Positions 1 to 7,900 of a stretch of 32,517 nt of DNA are shown here, in pieces. The position numbers were made by a program, and so were the translations under genes. The DNA comes from Candidatus Bipolaricaulota bacterium (lineage in GTDB: Bacteria; Bipolaricaulota; Bipolaricaulia; M55B111): the NCBI GenBank assembly GCA_018334915.1, contig JAGXLB010000011.1:1-32517 (forward strand), in the 5' to 3' direction. How positions within the stretch are numbered: position 1 is the first letter of the stretch; the number at the start of each line of letters is the position of its first letter. Below the pieces are notes generated by a model. That model was given only the letters and a program-made list of their open reading frames with translations. It was not told the DNA's origin and did not search any database.

Positions 1-310
1 AAGAAAGTCCTGCCTATCGGGATATCTAGAGGTGATTTCTTTGTGTGGACCTTCCGGCTGGGCACGGGGACCCAGCCTACTATGTTAAAAAAGGGACCCA
101 GCCTACTATGTTAAAAAAAGGCACCCGGCCTGCTACTGCGACCAAAGTAGCCCCCGGTGCCTCTGCCGGGGGCGGTATGTTCGGTAAACAAAGTCCCGGC
201 CGGGCAGGGGCACCCGGCCTGCTGTTGTGTAATACCTTCCGGGCGGGCACGGGGACCCAGCCTACTTCAACAACCTGAGTAGACCTCAGTCCCCCTACTG
301 GGGGCGGTAG
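1..310. repeat. Cluster of short palindromic repeats (REP-like family A), with a truncated family B copy at the window edge
   Basis: No gene is seen in positions 1-366. Family A copies read 5'-stem, 6-base loop, stem, then T(G/A)CT on the plus strand. Clear ones lie at 55-81 (stem GGCTGGG/CCCAGCC), 197-223 (GGCCGGG/CCCGGCC) and 240-266 (imperfect). An inverted copy at 146-173 has AGTA followed by GCCCCCGG/CCGGGGGC. Half copies around 92-106 and 119-134 lack the left arm. The segment at 67-92 is repeated at 93-118, so a 26-bp unit is tandemly duplicated. Positions 1-19 look like the right half of a family B hairpin (loop end AGAAA, arm GTCCTG, tail CTATCGG), with the left arm outside the window. 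A possible further degenerate unit is at 275-309. Confidence 0.75.
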
Positions 311-366
311 TTGCGTAATTCAACGTCTTATAAAAGCGGGAAACAACCAGGATTTAGTAGGAAATA

Positions 367-1788
367 TTACTTCTCCGATTTTCGCTTGTCCTCGTACATT
401 TTTCTGTCAGCTTCGGCGATCTTTTCTTCCACGCCAATTTCTTCCTGGGGGTCGAAGTTGCTGGCTCCAATTGCGAGACTAAGGGGAAAATTGATGAGAT
501 CGTTATTCTGGTTCCAGGTTTCCATCTTATCCTTCAATCTATTTACTACTATCCGGGATCCGTCACCGGTCTCAGGCAGTAGGATGAGAAATTCGTCTCC
601 TCCGTATCTAATGACCGTATCAACTTCCCTCACGTTATCCTGCAACAGGTCTCCAATCTTTACGAGCACCTTGTCACCCGTGGTATGAGAGTAACAGTCG
701 TTGACCTCTTTAAAACTGTTGATATCAATCATCAAAAACGACAGGCTATGTCCGTACCGCTGGGCGCGCTCAACTTCTTTGGTAAGAACCTCTTTCAGAT
801 AATGCCTGTTGTAGAGTCCGGTTAACTGGTCGTGTATTGCCTGATGCCTGAGATCCCCTTCGACTTCCTCTCTTGCGAGACGCTCCCCCACGTGGTGAGC
901 CAGGATCTGTAATAAGTTGACGTCCTTTTCGGTAAAGTAACCTGGTTCAGAAGAGGCCACCTGAAGAGTACCTCTGGCATCAACCGGTACGCTGACAAAA
1001 GATTGATAGTCCTGCTGAGATAGTTCAAACCCTGTATATTCTTCGAAATCTTCGTCTCGGACCACATCGTCCTTACTCAAGGTCAGCGAGGATAATCCTT
1101 CGTAGATTTCGTTCGGTAAGCTAGCGTGATCGTTTTTGAGTGCATCTCCTCTGGCCATAAGGGTGCAATCTTCTTCGAGATACAATAAGTATGCATCCGG
1201 CCTCAGTACTTTTTCCATAACCTTAAGCGTGGTATGGTATATGTCACCCTTCGACTCGGAGTCCTGTAGTTGAGCCACTCCTTTTCTGAGCTCGACGACT
1301 CTTTGTTCAACCCCGGTCTCTACTTTTTTTGGAATATTGGTCTCAGGGCAGAGACCAGCTTTCCAGACGATCGCCCCGTCCCTGGTTTCATTTAGTTCCA
1401 GGCAATGATAGACCCTGGAACCGTCCTTGCCTTTTCCAGCCACTTTTCCCTTCCAGCTACCCTGTTCTTTTAATTCCGGAAGAATATTTCTAGTAAACTT
1501 CTTTATTCCCTCGGAAGAATAAAGGGACTGCCAGTTATTACCCAAGAGTTCTTCGGAATTTTCGTACCCAAACAGATTTGCGAAATCCTCGTCTACGTAG
1601 GAAAATAATCCATTGCTGTCAAGCAATGCAATGCTTCTGGCTGCCCCGTTTTTAGCCGCTACAACAGTCGCCTCCTTACCATTCTTTCTTTCCAGATTAG
1701 ACCTCCCGTCCACTTCAAACAACCATTCCTTTAAGTCCTCGAAATTTTCTGACAGTTGATCGATTTTTCTCTCTTTTTTGGAGGACAT
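367..1788 (-). CDS. PAS-GAF-GGDEF diguanylate cyclase
   Basis: Predicted to make the second messenger cyclic di-GMP from two GTP. The 473-residue protein has a PAS-like sensor region (about residues 45-150), a GAF-like region (about 170-310) and a C-terminal GGDEF domain (about 315-473). The catalytic motif is an intact GGDEF at residues 396-400. Five residues upstream is REVD, the RxxD inhibitory-site pattern, so product inhibition is expected. There is no signal peptide or membrane segment, so it should be a cytoplasmic sensor; its ligand is unknown. I start at the ATG at 1788 because a GGGG-type ribosome site precedes it. An upstream TTG at 1806 in the same frame lacks one. It lies downstream of rplM on the same strand but 310 bp away, with a palindromic repeat between, so it is probably a separate unit. 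Confidence 0.9.
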   Translation of the reverse strand: MSSKKERKIDQLSENFEDLKEWLFEVDGRSNLERKNGKEATVVAAKNGAARSIALLDSNGLFSYVDEDFANLFGYENSEELLGNNWQSLYSSEGIKKFTRNILPELKEQGSWKGKVAGKGKDGSRVYHCLELNETRDGAIVWKAGLCPETNIPKKVETGVEQRVVELRKGVAQLQDSESKGDIYHTTLKVMEKVLRPDAYLLYLEEDCTLMARGDALKNDHASLPNEIYEGLSSLTLSKDDVVRDEDFEEYTGFELSQQDYQSFVSVPVDARGTLQVASSEPGYFTEKDVNLLQILAHHVGERLAREEVEGDLRHQAIHDQLTGLYNRHYLKEVLTKEVERAQRYGHSLSFLMIDINSFKEVNDCYSHTTGDKVLVKIGDLLQDNVREVDTVIRYGGDEFLILLPETGDGSRIVVNRLKDKMETWNQNNDLINFPLSLAIGASNFDPQEEIGVEEKIAEADRKMYEDKRKSEK

Positions 1789-1961
1789 TCGAAAGTTACC
1801 CCACAATTAGTGGAATAGAATTCAACAATGTACAAATAGTATATGGATGTCATGAATTTGTGTCAAACATGTGATAGCAGGTAAGTGGATAAATATTATC
1901 GGGGGGATTAGATTTACTGAACAGTTCCGAGTTGGTTGGTACTTCCGATTTCGTCGACTTC

Positions 1962-1987
1962 CGGGAGGCGTGGAAGCCCTCCCTGCT
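1962..1987 (-). repeat. Family A palindromic repeat, single copy
   Basis: Hairpin GGGAGGC/GCCCTCCC (one bulged base) with loop GTGGAA, followed on the plus strand by TGCT. It lies between rplM and the diguanylate cyclase gene. A degenerate inverted partner follows at about 1988-2008. The flank at 2006-2017 (CGAATGGTTGA) is the reverse complement of the flank preceding the copy at 2676. Confidence 0.7.
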
Positions 1988-2050
1988 TGAGGCTCCCATG
2001 CCCCACCGAATGGTTGACTTAAAGTTTGGATAAGGAAAATATGCTATTTG

Positions 2051-2071
2051 TTCCCCTTTGATTAAGGGGAA
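2051..2071 (-). terminator. Inverted repeat downstream of rplM, possible weak terminator
   Basis: A perfect 8-bp stem (TTCCCCTT/AAGGGGAA) with a 5-base loop lies 28 bases after the rplM stop codon. The base run after it on the minus strand is A-rich and has no U tract, so a terminator role is only suggested by position. Confidence 0.35.
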
Positions 2072-2098
2072 GGAGTTTGAGGGTTCTGTAAAAGCTGG

Positions 2099-2542
2099 CT
2101 ATTCTATTTCCAGTTCCTTGAAGTCCCTGGATACGTGAGGATGATCCTCGCCTTTGTAAGGCTTGAACTTCTTCAGCATTTCTGTAGCAAGATTGTTTTT
2201 CGGCATCATCCGTCTTACCGCTTCCTTGATCGGAATAAGGGAATCCTCTTCCAGTAACTCCCCGTAGCTTTTCTCCTTTAGGTTTCCCAGGTAATCCGAA
2301 TGGCTGTAATACATCTTTTGCTCAGGCTTGTTTCCGGTGAGTTTTACATCAGCGGCATTCACTACAACTACAAAATCCCCTGTATCCACGTGAGGAGTGT
2401 AGGTCGGTTTGTGTTTTCCCTGCAACACTGTGGCTACTTTTGAAGCGACCCTTCCAAGCGGCTTACCTTTAGCGTCTACAATATACCAGTCTCTGTCTTC
2501 ATCGGTTATTTCCTCTTTTTTCGCCATCCAGGTATTTTGCAT
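2099..2542 (-). CDS. rplM: 50S ribosomal protein L13
   Basis: Large-subunit ribosomal protein L13, an early-assembly protein that binds 23S rRNA. The 147-residue product matches the bacterial family along its length: RDWYIVDAKGKPLGRVAS near the N-terminus, TGDFVVVVNA and KMYYSHSDYLG in the middle, and MMPKN with HPHVSRDF near the end. It is slightly longer than the usual 142 residues because of an acidic N-terminal stretch (KKEEITDEDRD). ATG 2542 has a GGAGG ribosome site about 7 bases upstream. The gene for S9 (rpsI), normally directly downstream, is absent: 310 bp of repeat-bearing spacer follows, then a signalling gene. A TATAAT-like box about 14 bases upstream of the start may belong to its promoter, but I see no clear -35. 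Confidence 0.97.
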   Translation of the reverse strand: MQNTWMAKKEEITDEDRDWYIVDAKGKPLGRVASKVATVLQGKHKPTYTPHVDTGDFVVVVNAADVKLTGNKPEQKMYYSHSDYLGNLKEKSYGELLEEDSLIPIKEAVRRMMPKNNLATEMLKKFKPYKGEDHPHVSRDFKELEIE

Positions 2543-2675
2543 TATTTACCTCCGAATATTATACCCAAGAGAAGTTGGTTATTTAGCTACCAAATTATCT
2601 TTATGATTGTGCAGTTCAGGGCGGTAAAAATCAAGGGCAAGGGACTCTCGGGCGAACGGTAGCAATCAACCATTC

Positions 2676-2701
2676 GGGAGGGCGTGGGAGCCCTCCCTGC
2701 T
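2676..2701 (-). repeat. Family A palindromic repeat, perfect copy
   Basis: Perfect 8-bp stem GGGAGGGC/GCCCTCCC (2676-2683 and 2690-2697), loop GTGGGA, then TGCT at 2698-2701. It sits between purA and rplM, 48 bases past the purA stop, where it could also act on mRNA ends. It is preceded by AACCATTC, a flank also seen before the copy at 10742. Confidence 0.75.
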
Positions 2702-2749
2702 CTGAAAAATAATAATCCCGGTGCTCGGGCGGTTTGCCTAGCCAACCCT

Positions 2750-4015
2750 CTAATCCACTATTATGGTCTGCGATCTCTTCTTACCGACAGAAACGATAGA
2801 AATCGGTACCTCGAGCTCCTTTTCCAGAAAATCTACGTACCCCTGAGCCTCTGACGGTAAATCTTCGAGGCTACCAGCATGGGATATGTCCGCGTCCCAG
2901 CCCTCGAAGGTAATGTAGCCTGGCTCGCATTGGCTCAGTTCTTCGGCAGATGAAGGGAACTCCGTTATTTTTTTTCCGTCCTTACTGTAGTGACTGGCAA
3001 CTTTTATTTTGTCAAATCCCGATAGTACGTCGAGCTTGGTAAGGGCAATTTCCGTAATGTCGTTGAGGTCCAGGGCGAATTTCAGCCCGACGAGATCCAG
3101 AGGGCCGCAACGCCTCGGTCTTCCTGTCGTCGCGCCGTACTCGTCTCCGTTCTCTCTAAGTTTCTCTCCCAGATCACCTTTATCCTCCGTGGGCATCGGT
3201 CCCTTGCCCACTCGGGTCGTGTAGGCTTTTACGACGCCGATCCGACGCTCCACCCTCGTCGGTGAAACCCCCGCTCCAGTGCCTATTCCCCCAACAGTCG
3301 GGTTGGACGACGTTACGTAAGGATAAGTTCCAAAGTCAATGTCGAGGAGGCTACCCTGAGCGCCTTCAAATATTACGAACTCTTCGTCGTCGATTGCTTT
3401 ATTAAGAGTCGGAGGAGTATTGATGACGTTCTCATCAGGTACAAGGTCGCGCAGTCTATCTACCAGGTCGAGGAACTTGTCTTCTTCGATCCGGTCCAGA
3501 TCGGAAGGATCGTCCCAGCGCTCTTTGAGTTCCTCCAGCCTGTCCCGAAACCGGTCCTCGAAATCCGACCGAAAGAGATCATTTATTCTGAACCCGCTGC
3601 GAGCGGCTTTGTCCTCGTAGGTCGGGCCTATACCCCGCCCCGTCGTGCCGACCTCTTCCTTAGCTTTCTCAAGTACCTCTACGATCGGATGATAAGGGGT
3701 AATGACGTGGGCTCGCCTTCCGAGGAATATATCGGGTTCGATATCTCGTTTATCCTGAAGCTGGTCCAGCTCTTCGACCAGCCCTATCGGGTTTATCACC
3801 ATGCCAGGACCGAGCAGAACCTTGCAGTCCTCGTGCAGGCTGGCGGACGGCAGGTGATGGAATTTAAACTCACCCGTGTCGTCGACCACCGTATGTCCCG
3901 CGTTTGGACCGCCGTTATATCTGACGACCCAGTCTGCATTTTCACTCATCATGTCAGCGATCTTTCCTTTCCCTTCGTCTCCCCACTGTGAACCGATTAT
4001 CGTAAGTGTGTTCAT
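2750..4015 (-). CDS. purA: Adenylosuccinate synthetase
   Basis: Catalyses the GTP-dependent joining of IMP and aspartate to adenylosuccinate, the first committed step to AMP. The 421-residue protein has the full bacterial set of signatures: GDEGKGK at residues 12-18 with catalytic Asp13, NAGHT with His41, GTTGRGIGPTYEDKAAR, EGAQGSLLDIDFGTYPYVTS and the C-terminal KKRSQTI. Helices are unusually acidic, as in halophile proteins. ATG 4015 follows a strong AAAGGAGGT site 5 bases away. It is transcribed in the same direction as birA, 187 bp upstream. That gap holds a 13-bp tandem repeat and a degenerate palindromic repeat, so purA probably has its own promoter or processed leader. Confidence 0.98.
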   Translation of the reverse strand: MNTLTIIGSQWGDEGKGKIADMMSENADWVVRYNGGPNAGHTVVDDTGEFKFHHLPSASLHEDCKVLLGPGMVINPIGLVEELDQLQDKRDIEPDIFLGRRAHVITPYHPIVEVLEKAKEEVGTTGRGIGPTYEDKAARSGFRINDLFRSDFEDRFRDRLEELKERWDDPSDLDRIEEDKFLDLVDRLRDLVPDENVINTPPTLNKAIDDEEFVIFEGAQGSLLDIDFGTYPYVTSSNPTVGGIGTGAGVSPTRVERRIGVVKAYTTRVGKGPMPTEDKGDLGEKLRENGDEYGATTGRPRRCGPLDLVGLKFALDLNDITEIALTKLDVLSGFDKIKVASHYSKDGKKITEFPSSAEELSQCEPGYITFEGWDADISHAGSLEDLPSEAQGYVDFLEKELEVPISIVSVGKKRSQTIIVD

Positions 4016-4059
4016 TGGACCTCCTTTGAGGTATGATTATCCAAATTATCTCACCATTT

Positions 4060-4085
4060 GACTTAATAACCGGACTTAATAACCG
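4060..4085 (-). repeat. Perfect 13-bp tandem repeat upstream of purA
   Basis: GACTTAATAACCG occurs twice head to tail (4060-4072 and 4073-4085), 45-70 bases upstream of the purA start. It may be a regulator site or a simple slippage duplication. Confidence 0.6.
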
Positions 4086-4155
4086 GAACCCCCATTCTCT
4101 CTTTCCCCCGTAAGAGGAGAAAATGAGTTTTAGAGAATCTTTTTACATCAGAAAT

Positions 4156-4181
4156 AGCAGCTGGGGCTCCCAAGTTCCAGC
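4156..4181 (+). repeat. Family A palindromic repeat, degenerate copy
   Basis: AGCA at 4156-4159, stem arms GCTGGGGC and GTTCCAGC (6 of 8 pairs), loop TCCCAA. Located between birA and purA. The orientation is opposite to the copies at 1962 and 2676. Confidence 0.55.
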
Positions 4182-4202
4182 AGTTAGTGAACTGGTTTTA
4201 TA

Positions 4203-4772
4203 CTATTGTTCTTGCTCCTGATAAAAATCCTCAAATTTCGCGAGGAAATCCCTGAGCATCTCGGTCCGATTCACTTCTTCCCCGGTTATTTTCTTCATAG
4301 TGGTCGAATTTTCCTTGACGACTTCCGGCAGACTGGAGGCCTCGTTATTTACGTTTATCCCTATTCCAACTATATACCTTCCGGTGTTTTCTTCTATAAG
4401 TAATCCCGCTATTTTTTTACCCCTCACCACCAGGTCGTTGGGCCGAGATACGGAAGTCTCTACTCCGTATTCTTCTAAAAGATCCTGGACCAAACTCAGT
4501 AATTCCACGTATAATTCGGGTATTGCCCGCGGCGATAAGTCTCCCAGAGTAAACGAGAACCACAAACCTCCCTGGGGCGAATGCCACTTTCGAGTGCCTC
4601 TACCCTGACCGTGTGTCTGTTTATCCGCCAGTACCACAGTTCCGGGCTGGAGGTCCTCGCTGTTTCTTAGATACCGATTGGTGGAGTCCAGCTCCGTCCT
4701 ATAGATGAACTCGGACCAGACGTCCGAATTATCAACTAACTGCCTAATCGGTTTCCAGTTAGTCAACCTCAA
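4203..4772 (-). CDS. birA: Biotin-[acetyl-CoA-carboxylase] ligase, minimal catalytic form
   Basis: Attaches biotin to the acceptor lysine of carboxylases through biotinyl-AMP. The 189-residue protein is essentially the catalytic core. It has DSTNRYL near residue 29, GQGRGTR at 55-61 (the biotinyl-AMP loop), PNDL at 111-114, KKIAGLLIEE from 119 and GIGINVN. It lacks the N-terminal helix-turn-helix of regulatory BirA, and the C-terminal SH3-like domain seems reduced or missing. Other family members with the C-domain are about 235-325 residues. The predicted TTG start at 4772 overlaps the ileS stop codon, so translation is probably coupled to ileS. The start is the least certain part, because no strong ribosome site is visible. 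Confidence 0.9.
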   Translation of the reverse strand: MRLTNWKPIRQLVDNSDVWSEFIYRTELDSTNRYLRNSEDLQPGTVVLADKQTHGQGRGTRKWHSPQGGLWFSFTLGDLSPRAIPELYVELLSLVQDLLEEYGVETSVSRPNDLVVRGKKIAGLLIEENTGRYIVGIGINVNNEASSLPEVVKENSTTMKKITGEEVNRTEMLRDFLAKFEDFYQEQEQ

Positions 4773-7700
4773 CCAACCCGTTTTAGCGCGATCCTCGCCC
4801 TTTTTCCATTCAAGCTCTCTTCCGACTCTATGTCTGCCGTTTCGGGTAATTCTCCGGCCTGAAGGTCTCTGGTTAAAGTTTCCGATTTCAGGTAATCCGA
4901 GTATTTCTCTACGGCTCCCTCGATCGCTCCATCGGCTTCGTAATAAAGTTCTATTCTGTCGGTGACTTCGAAGCCAGCTTCTTTTCTCAGCTGCTGAATC
5001 CGTCTGATCAGTTCGCGGACGTAACCTTCCTGGCGAAGTCCTTCGTCCAGTTCGACGTTCAACAGTAATACGTAATCGTTGTTCTCGACTTTAACGAACG
5101 ATTCGTCCGGTTCGTGACTCAGATCGAGTTCATTTCCGGTCACTTCGAAGGACTCGCCGTCGACCTTTATTTCTACTCTTCCCTGTTCGTCCAGAGCAGC
5201 GGCAATCAGCTCGCCCTCCTCTTCCTCGATTCTATCACCTATCTTCTGAGCGTCACCACCGAATTTTGGTCCCAGCTTGCTGAAGTCCGGTCTAACCACC
5301 GGAACGTAGTAATCCTTTAGATCGTCCTGGAAGGATACTTCCTTTACGTTCAGCTCTTCTTTCAGCAGCGCGAGTGACTCTCCCGATAATCCGTCAAAAT
5401 CACGTTTGGACTGAATTATCAGCTCGCTTACCGGCTGTCTAACCTTGATCTCAGCCCTGTTTCTCGCCTTTCTACCTAGGGCCGTCAGGGAACGAACTTC
5501 CTCCATGTGGTCCTGGAGATCCTCGTCGATTTCCTCGGAGATGATTTCCGGCCAGTCCGCCAGGTGAACGCTATCCGGACCGTCAGCCTTCAGGTTTCTG
5601 TATAGTTCTTCAGCGAGGAACGGAGTAAACGGAGCGAATAACTTGCTCAGAGTAAGAAGCGAGCGGTAGAGCGTGTGATGAGCCGCCAGCTTGTCCTCGC
5701 CCGGTTCGTCGCTCCAGAACCTATCCCTCGAACAGCGGACGTACCAGTTGCTCAAATCGTCCACGAAATTCTCTATTGCCGAAGTGGCAGAGGGAACGTC
5801 GTAATCGTCAAGGGAATCCGTAACCTTTTGGATCGTCCGGTTCAACTTCGAGTTAATCCAGCGATCCAGCAGGGAAAGTTCAAGATCATTCGGTTCAACT
5901 TCAACAGGGTCAAAGTCGTCTATCTCCGCGTACAGGGAAAAGAAATTGTACGTGTTCCTAACCGTGTCGAGGAACTTGTAAAGCACTTCCCCGGGGCCTT
6001 CTTCTTCCAGCCTGCGGGTCTTCCAGGGTGCGGTAGTCGAATAGAGGTACCACCTGATCGCGTCCGCTCCGTACCTTTCTATCGTCTCCCAGGGATCTAT
6101 CACGTTCCCCTTACTTTTGCTCATCGCGTTTCCTTCCGAGTCCAGCCCGTAGCCCGTTACCAGGACGTTCTTAAACGAGGACTGTCCGTGGAGAAGCGTA
6201 CTTGTCACCAGCAGGGTATAGAACCAACCTCTGGTCTGGTCCTGTCCCTCACAGATAAAGTCCGCAGGAAATAATTGTTGAAAGTCTTCCTTGTTCTCGA
6301 AGGGGTAGTGAAGCTGAGCTGTGTGCATGGAACCTGAATCGAACCACGTATCGAGCACGTGTTCCACCCTGTCCATTTCTCCATCACAGTTCGGGCAGGC
6401 AAGTTTGACCTCGTCTATGAACGGACGATGCAGTTCGACCTCCTCCGCCAGCTCTTCGTCCCGGGCGTGCTCTATCAGCTCTTTTCTGCTGCCGATCGAC
6501 AGCTCGTGTCCACAATCATTACAGGTCCAGATATTAAGTGGGGTTCCCCAGTAACGATCCCGACTGAGCGCCCAGTCCTTCATGTTGTCCAGGAAATCGC
6601 CGAACCGACCGTCCCGCATGTGTTCGGGGTACCAGTTTATCTTCTGATTGTTCTCGATTATCTCTTCCTTTCTTTCCGTCGTTTCTATATACCAGGAGTC
6701 CAGCGCGAAGTATAACAGTGGCGTATCACAGCGCCAGCAGAACGGGTATTCGTGCTCGTAACTGGAGTGCTTGAGGAGGTAGCCTTTTTCTTCGAGATCC
6801 TTCACTATATCGTCGTCGGCGTCCTTAACGAAATCTCCTTCCGACAGTGGAAATTCAGAGGTAAATTCACCGTTTAGATCGAGAGGCTGCACGAATGGAA
6901 TGCCCTTCTGTTCTCCAAGTTCCGCGTCTTCTTCACCAAAAGAAGGGGCTACATGGACTATTCCAGTTCCTTCATCCAGAGTAACGAAGTTCGCATTGTA
7001 GACCTGGTAAGCGTCTTCGTCTTCGGACAGCTCATACGGAGGCTCGTAGGATAGCCCAATAAGTTGTTCACCGCTGAATTCCTCTATCATTTCGTAATCG
7101 GGGCCGAGAACCTTATCCAGCAGGGCCTTGGCCATTATCAGCTTCTCGCCCTCTACTTCCACTTTTGCGTACCAGAGCTCGTCACTAACAGCGAGAGCAG
7201 TATTTGAAGGAATGGTCCACGGAGTGGTCGTCCAGGCCAGCAGGCTGAGGTCGTCTTCTTCCTCTATCGGAAACTTTACGAATATGGAAGGGTCTTCCGT
7301 CATCTCGTAGCCCTGAGCCACCTCGTGCGAGGAGAGGCCCGTTCCGCACCGGGGACAGTAAGGTAGAACCTTGTGACCCTTGTAAAGTAGATCCTGCTCC
7401 CAGATATTCTTTAACTCCCACCACAGGGTCTCAATGTATTCGTCTTCGTAGGTAATATAGGGATCGTCGAGGTCTATCCAGAACCCCATTCTCTCGATCA
7501 TCCTCTCCCATTCCTGTTTGTATTCCCAGACGCTCTCCTTGCACTTCTCGACGAAGTTTTCTATTCCGTATTCCTCTATCTCTTCTTTGTTTTCAAGTCC
7601 AAGTTCCTTCTCAACCTCGAGCTCTACCGGAAGACCGTGTGTATCCCAGCCTCCCTTTCGCTCCACATGATAGCCCTGCATCGTTTTGTATCGGGGAAAG

Positions 7701-7900
7701 AGGTCCTTGTAAACCCGGGCCATCAGATGGCCAAAATGGGGTTTACCGTTTGCCGTGGGCGGACCCTCGTAGAATACCCATTCTTCGTTTCCCTCTGTTC
7801 CTTTCAGGCTCTTCCGAAAAACCTCTTCCTCCTCCCAGAAAGACATTACCTCCTGTTCGCGATCAAGAGGATCCTCGTTTAAATCACCGTACGTCGGCAT
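4769..7900 (-). CDS. ileS: Isoleucyl-tRNA synthetase, type 2 (eukaryote/archaea-like)
   Basis: Charges tRNA-Ile with isoleucine. The 1043-residue enzyme has the class I signatures PHFGH (residues 54-58, the HIGH position) and AMSKSKGN (AMSKS at 592-596). Both follow the pattern of the archaeal/eukaryotic-type IleRS2 clade, as does the long C-terminal region. CxxC pairs (CPRC, CWRC, CNDC, CPNC) suggest zinc-binding modules in or next to the editing and catalytic domains. IleRS2 enzymes are known for natural insensitivity to mupirocin. ATG 7900 is chosen because GGAGGT precedes it by 5 bases. A TTG at 7912 in the same frame would place that site inside the gene. No T-box leader is seen upstream. 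The stop codon overlaps the birA start. Confidence 0.97.
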   Translation of the reverse strand: MPTYGDLNEDPLDREQEVMSFWEEEEVFRKSLKGTEGNEEWVFYEGPPTANGKPHFGHLMARVYKDLFPRYKTMQGYHVERKGGWDTHGLPVELEVEKELGLENKEEIEEYGIENFVEKCKESVWEYKQEWERMIERMGFWIDLDDPYITYEDEYIETLWWELKNIWEQDLLYKGHKVLPYCPRCGTGLSSHEVAQGYEMTEDPSIFVKFPIEEEDDLSLLAWTTTPWTIPSNTALAVSDELWYAKVEVEGEKLIMAKALLDKVLGPDYEMIEEFSGEQLIGLSYEPPYELSEDEDAYQVYNANFVTLDEGTGIVHVAPSFGEEDAELGEQKGIPFVQPLDLNGEFTSEFPLSEGDFVKDADDDIVKDLEEKGYLLKHSSYEHEYPFCWRCDTPLLYFALDSWYIETTERKEEIIENNQKINWYPEHMRDGRFGDFLDNMKDWALSRDRYWGTPLNIWTCNDCGHELSIGSRKELIEHARDEELAEEVELHRPFIDEVKLACPNCDGEMDRVEHVLDTWFDSGSMHTAQLHYPFENKEDFQQLFPADFICEGQDQTRGWFYTLLVTSTLLHGQSSFKNVLVTGYGLDSEGNAMSKSKGNVIDPWETIERYGADAIRWYLYSTTAPWKTRRLEEEGPGEVLYKFLDTVRNTYNFFSLYAEIDDFDPVEVEPNDLELSLLDRWINSKLNRTIQKVTDSLDDYDVPSATSAIENFVDDLSNWYVRCSRDRFWSDEPGEDKLAAHHTLYRSLLTLSKLFAPFTPFLAEELYRNLKADGPDSVHLADWPEIISEEIDEDLQDHMEEVRSLTALGRKARNRAEIKVRQPVSELIIQSKRDFDGLSGESLALLKEELNVKEVSFQDDLKDYYVPVVRPDFSKLGPKFGGDAQKIGDRIEEEEGELIAAALDEQGRVEIKVDGESFEVTGNELDLSHEPDESFVKVENNDYVLLLNVELDEGLRQEGYVRELIRRIQQLRKEAGFEVTDRIELYYEADGAIEGAVEKYSDYLKSETLTRDLQAGELPETADIESEESLNGKRARIALKRVG

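Noticed and set aside
55-266. CRISPR array
   Set aside because: The repeats are palindromic, vary in stem sequence, differ in orientation and have no regular spacer length; no cas gene is present.
2543-2749. Structured L13 leader regulating rplM
   Set aside because: The only clear structure there is the family A repeat at 2676-2701, which occurs at many unrelated loci.
5675-6274. A 199-codon open frame on the plus strand inside ileS
   Set aside because: It is antisense to a clearly conserved synthetase, its product is low-complexity in composition, and it has no ribosome site; it is a shadow of codon bias in ileS.
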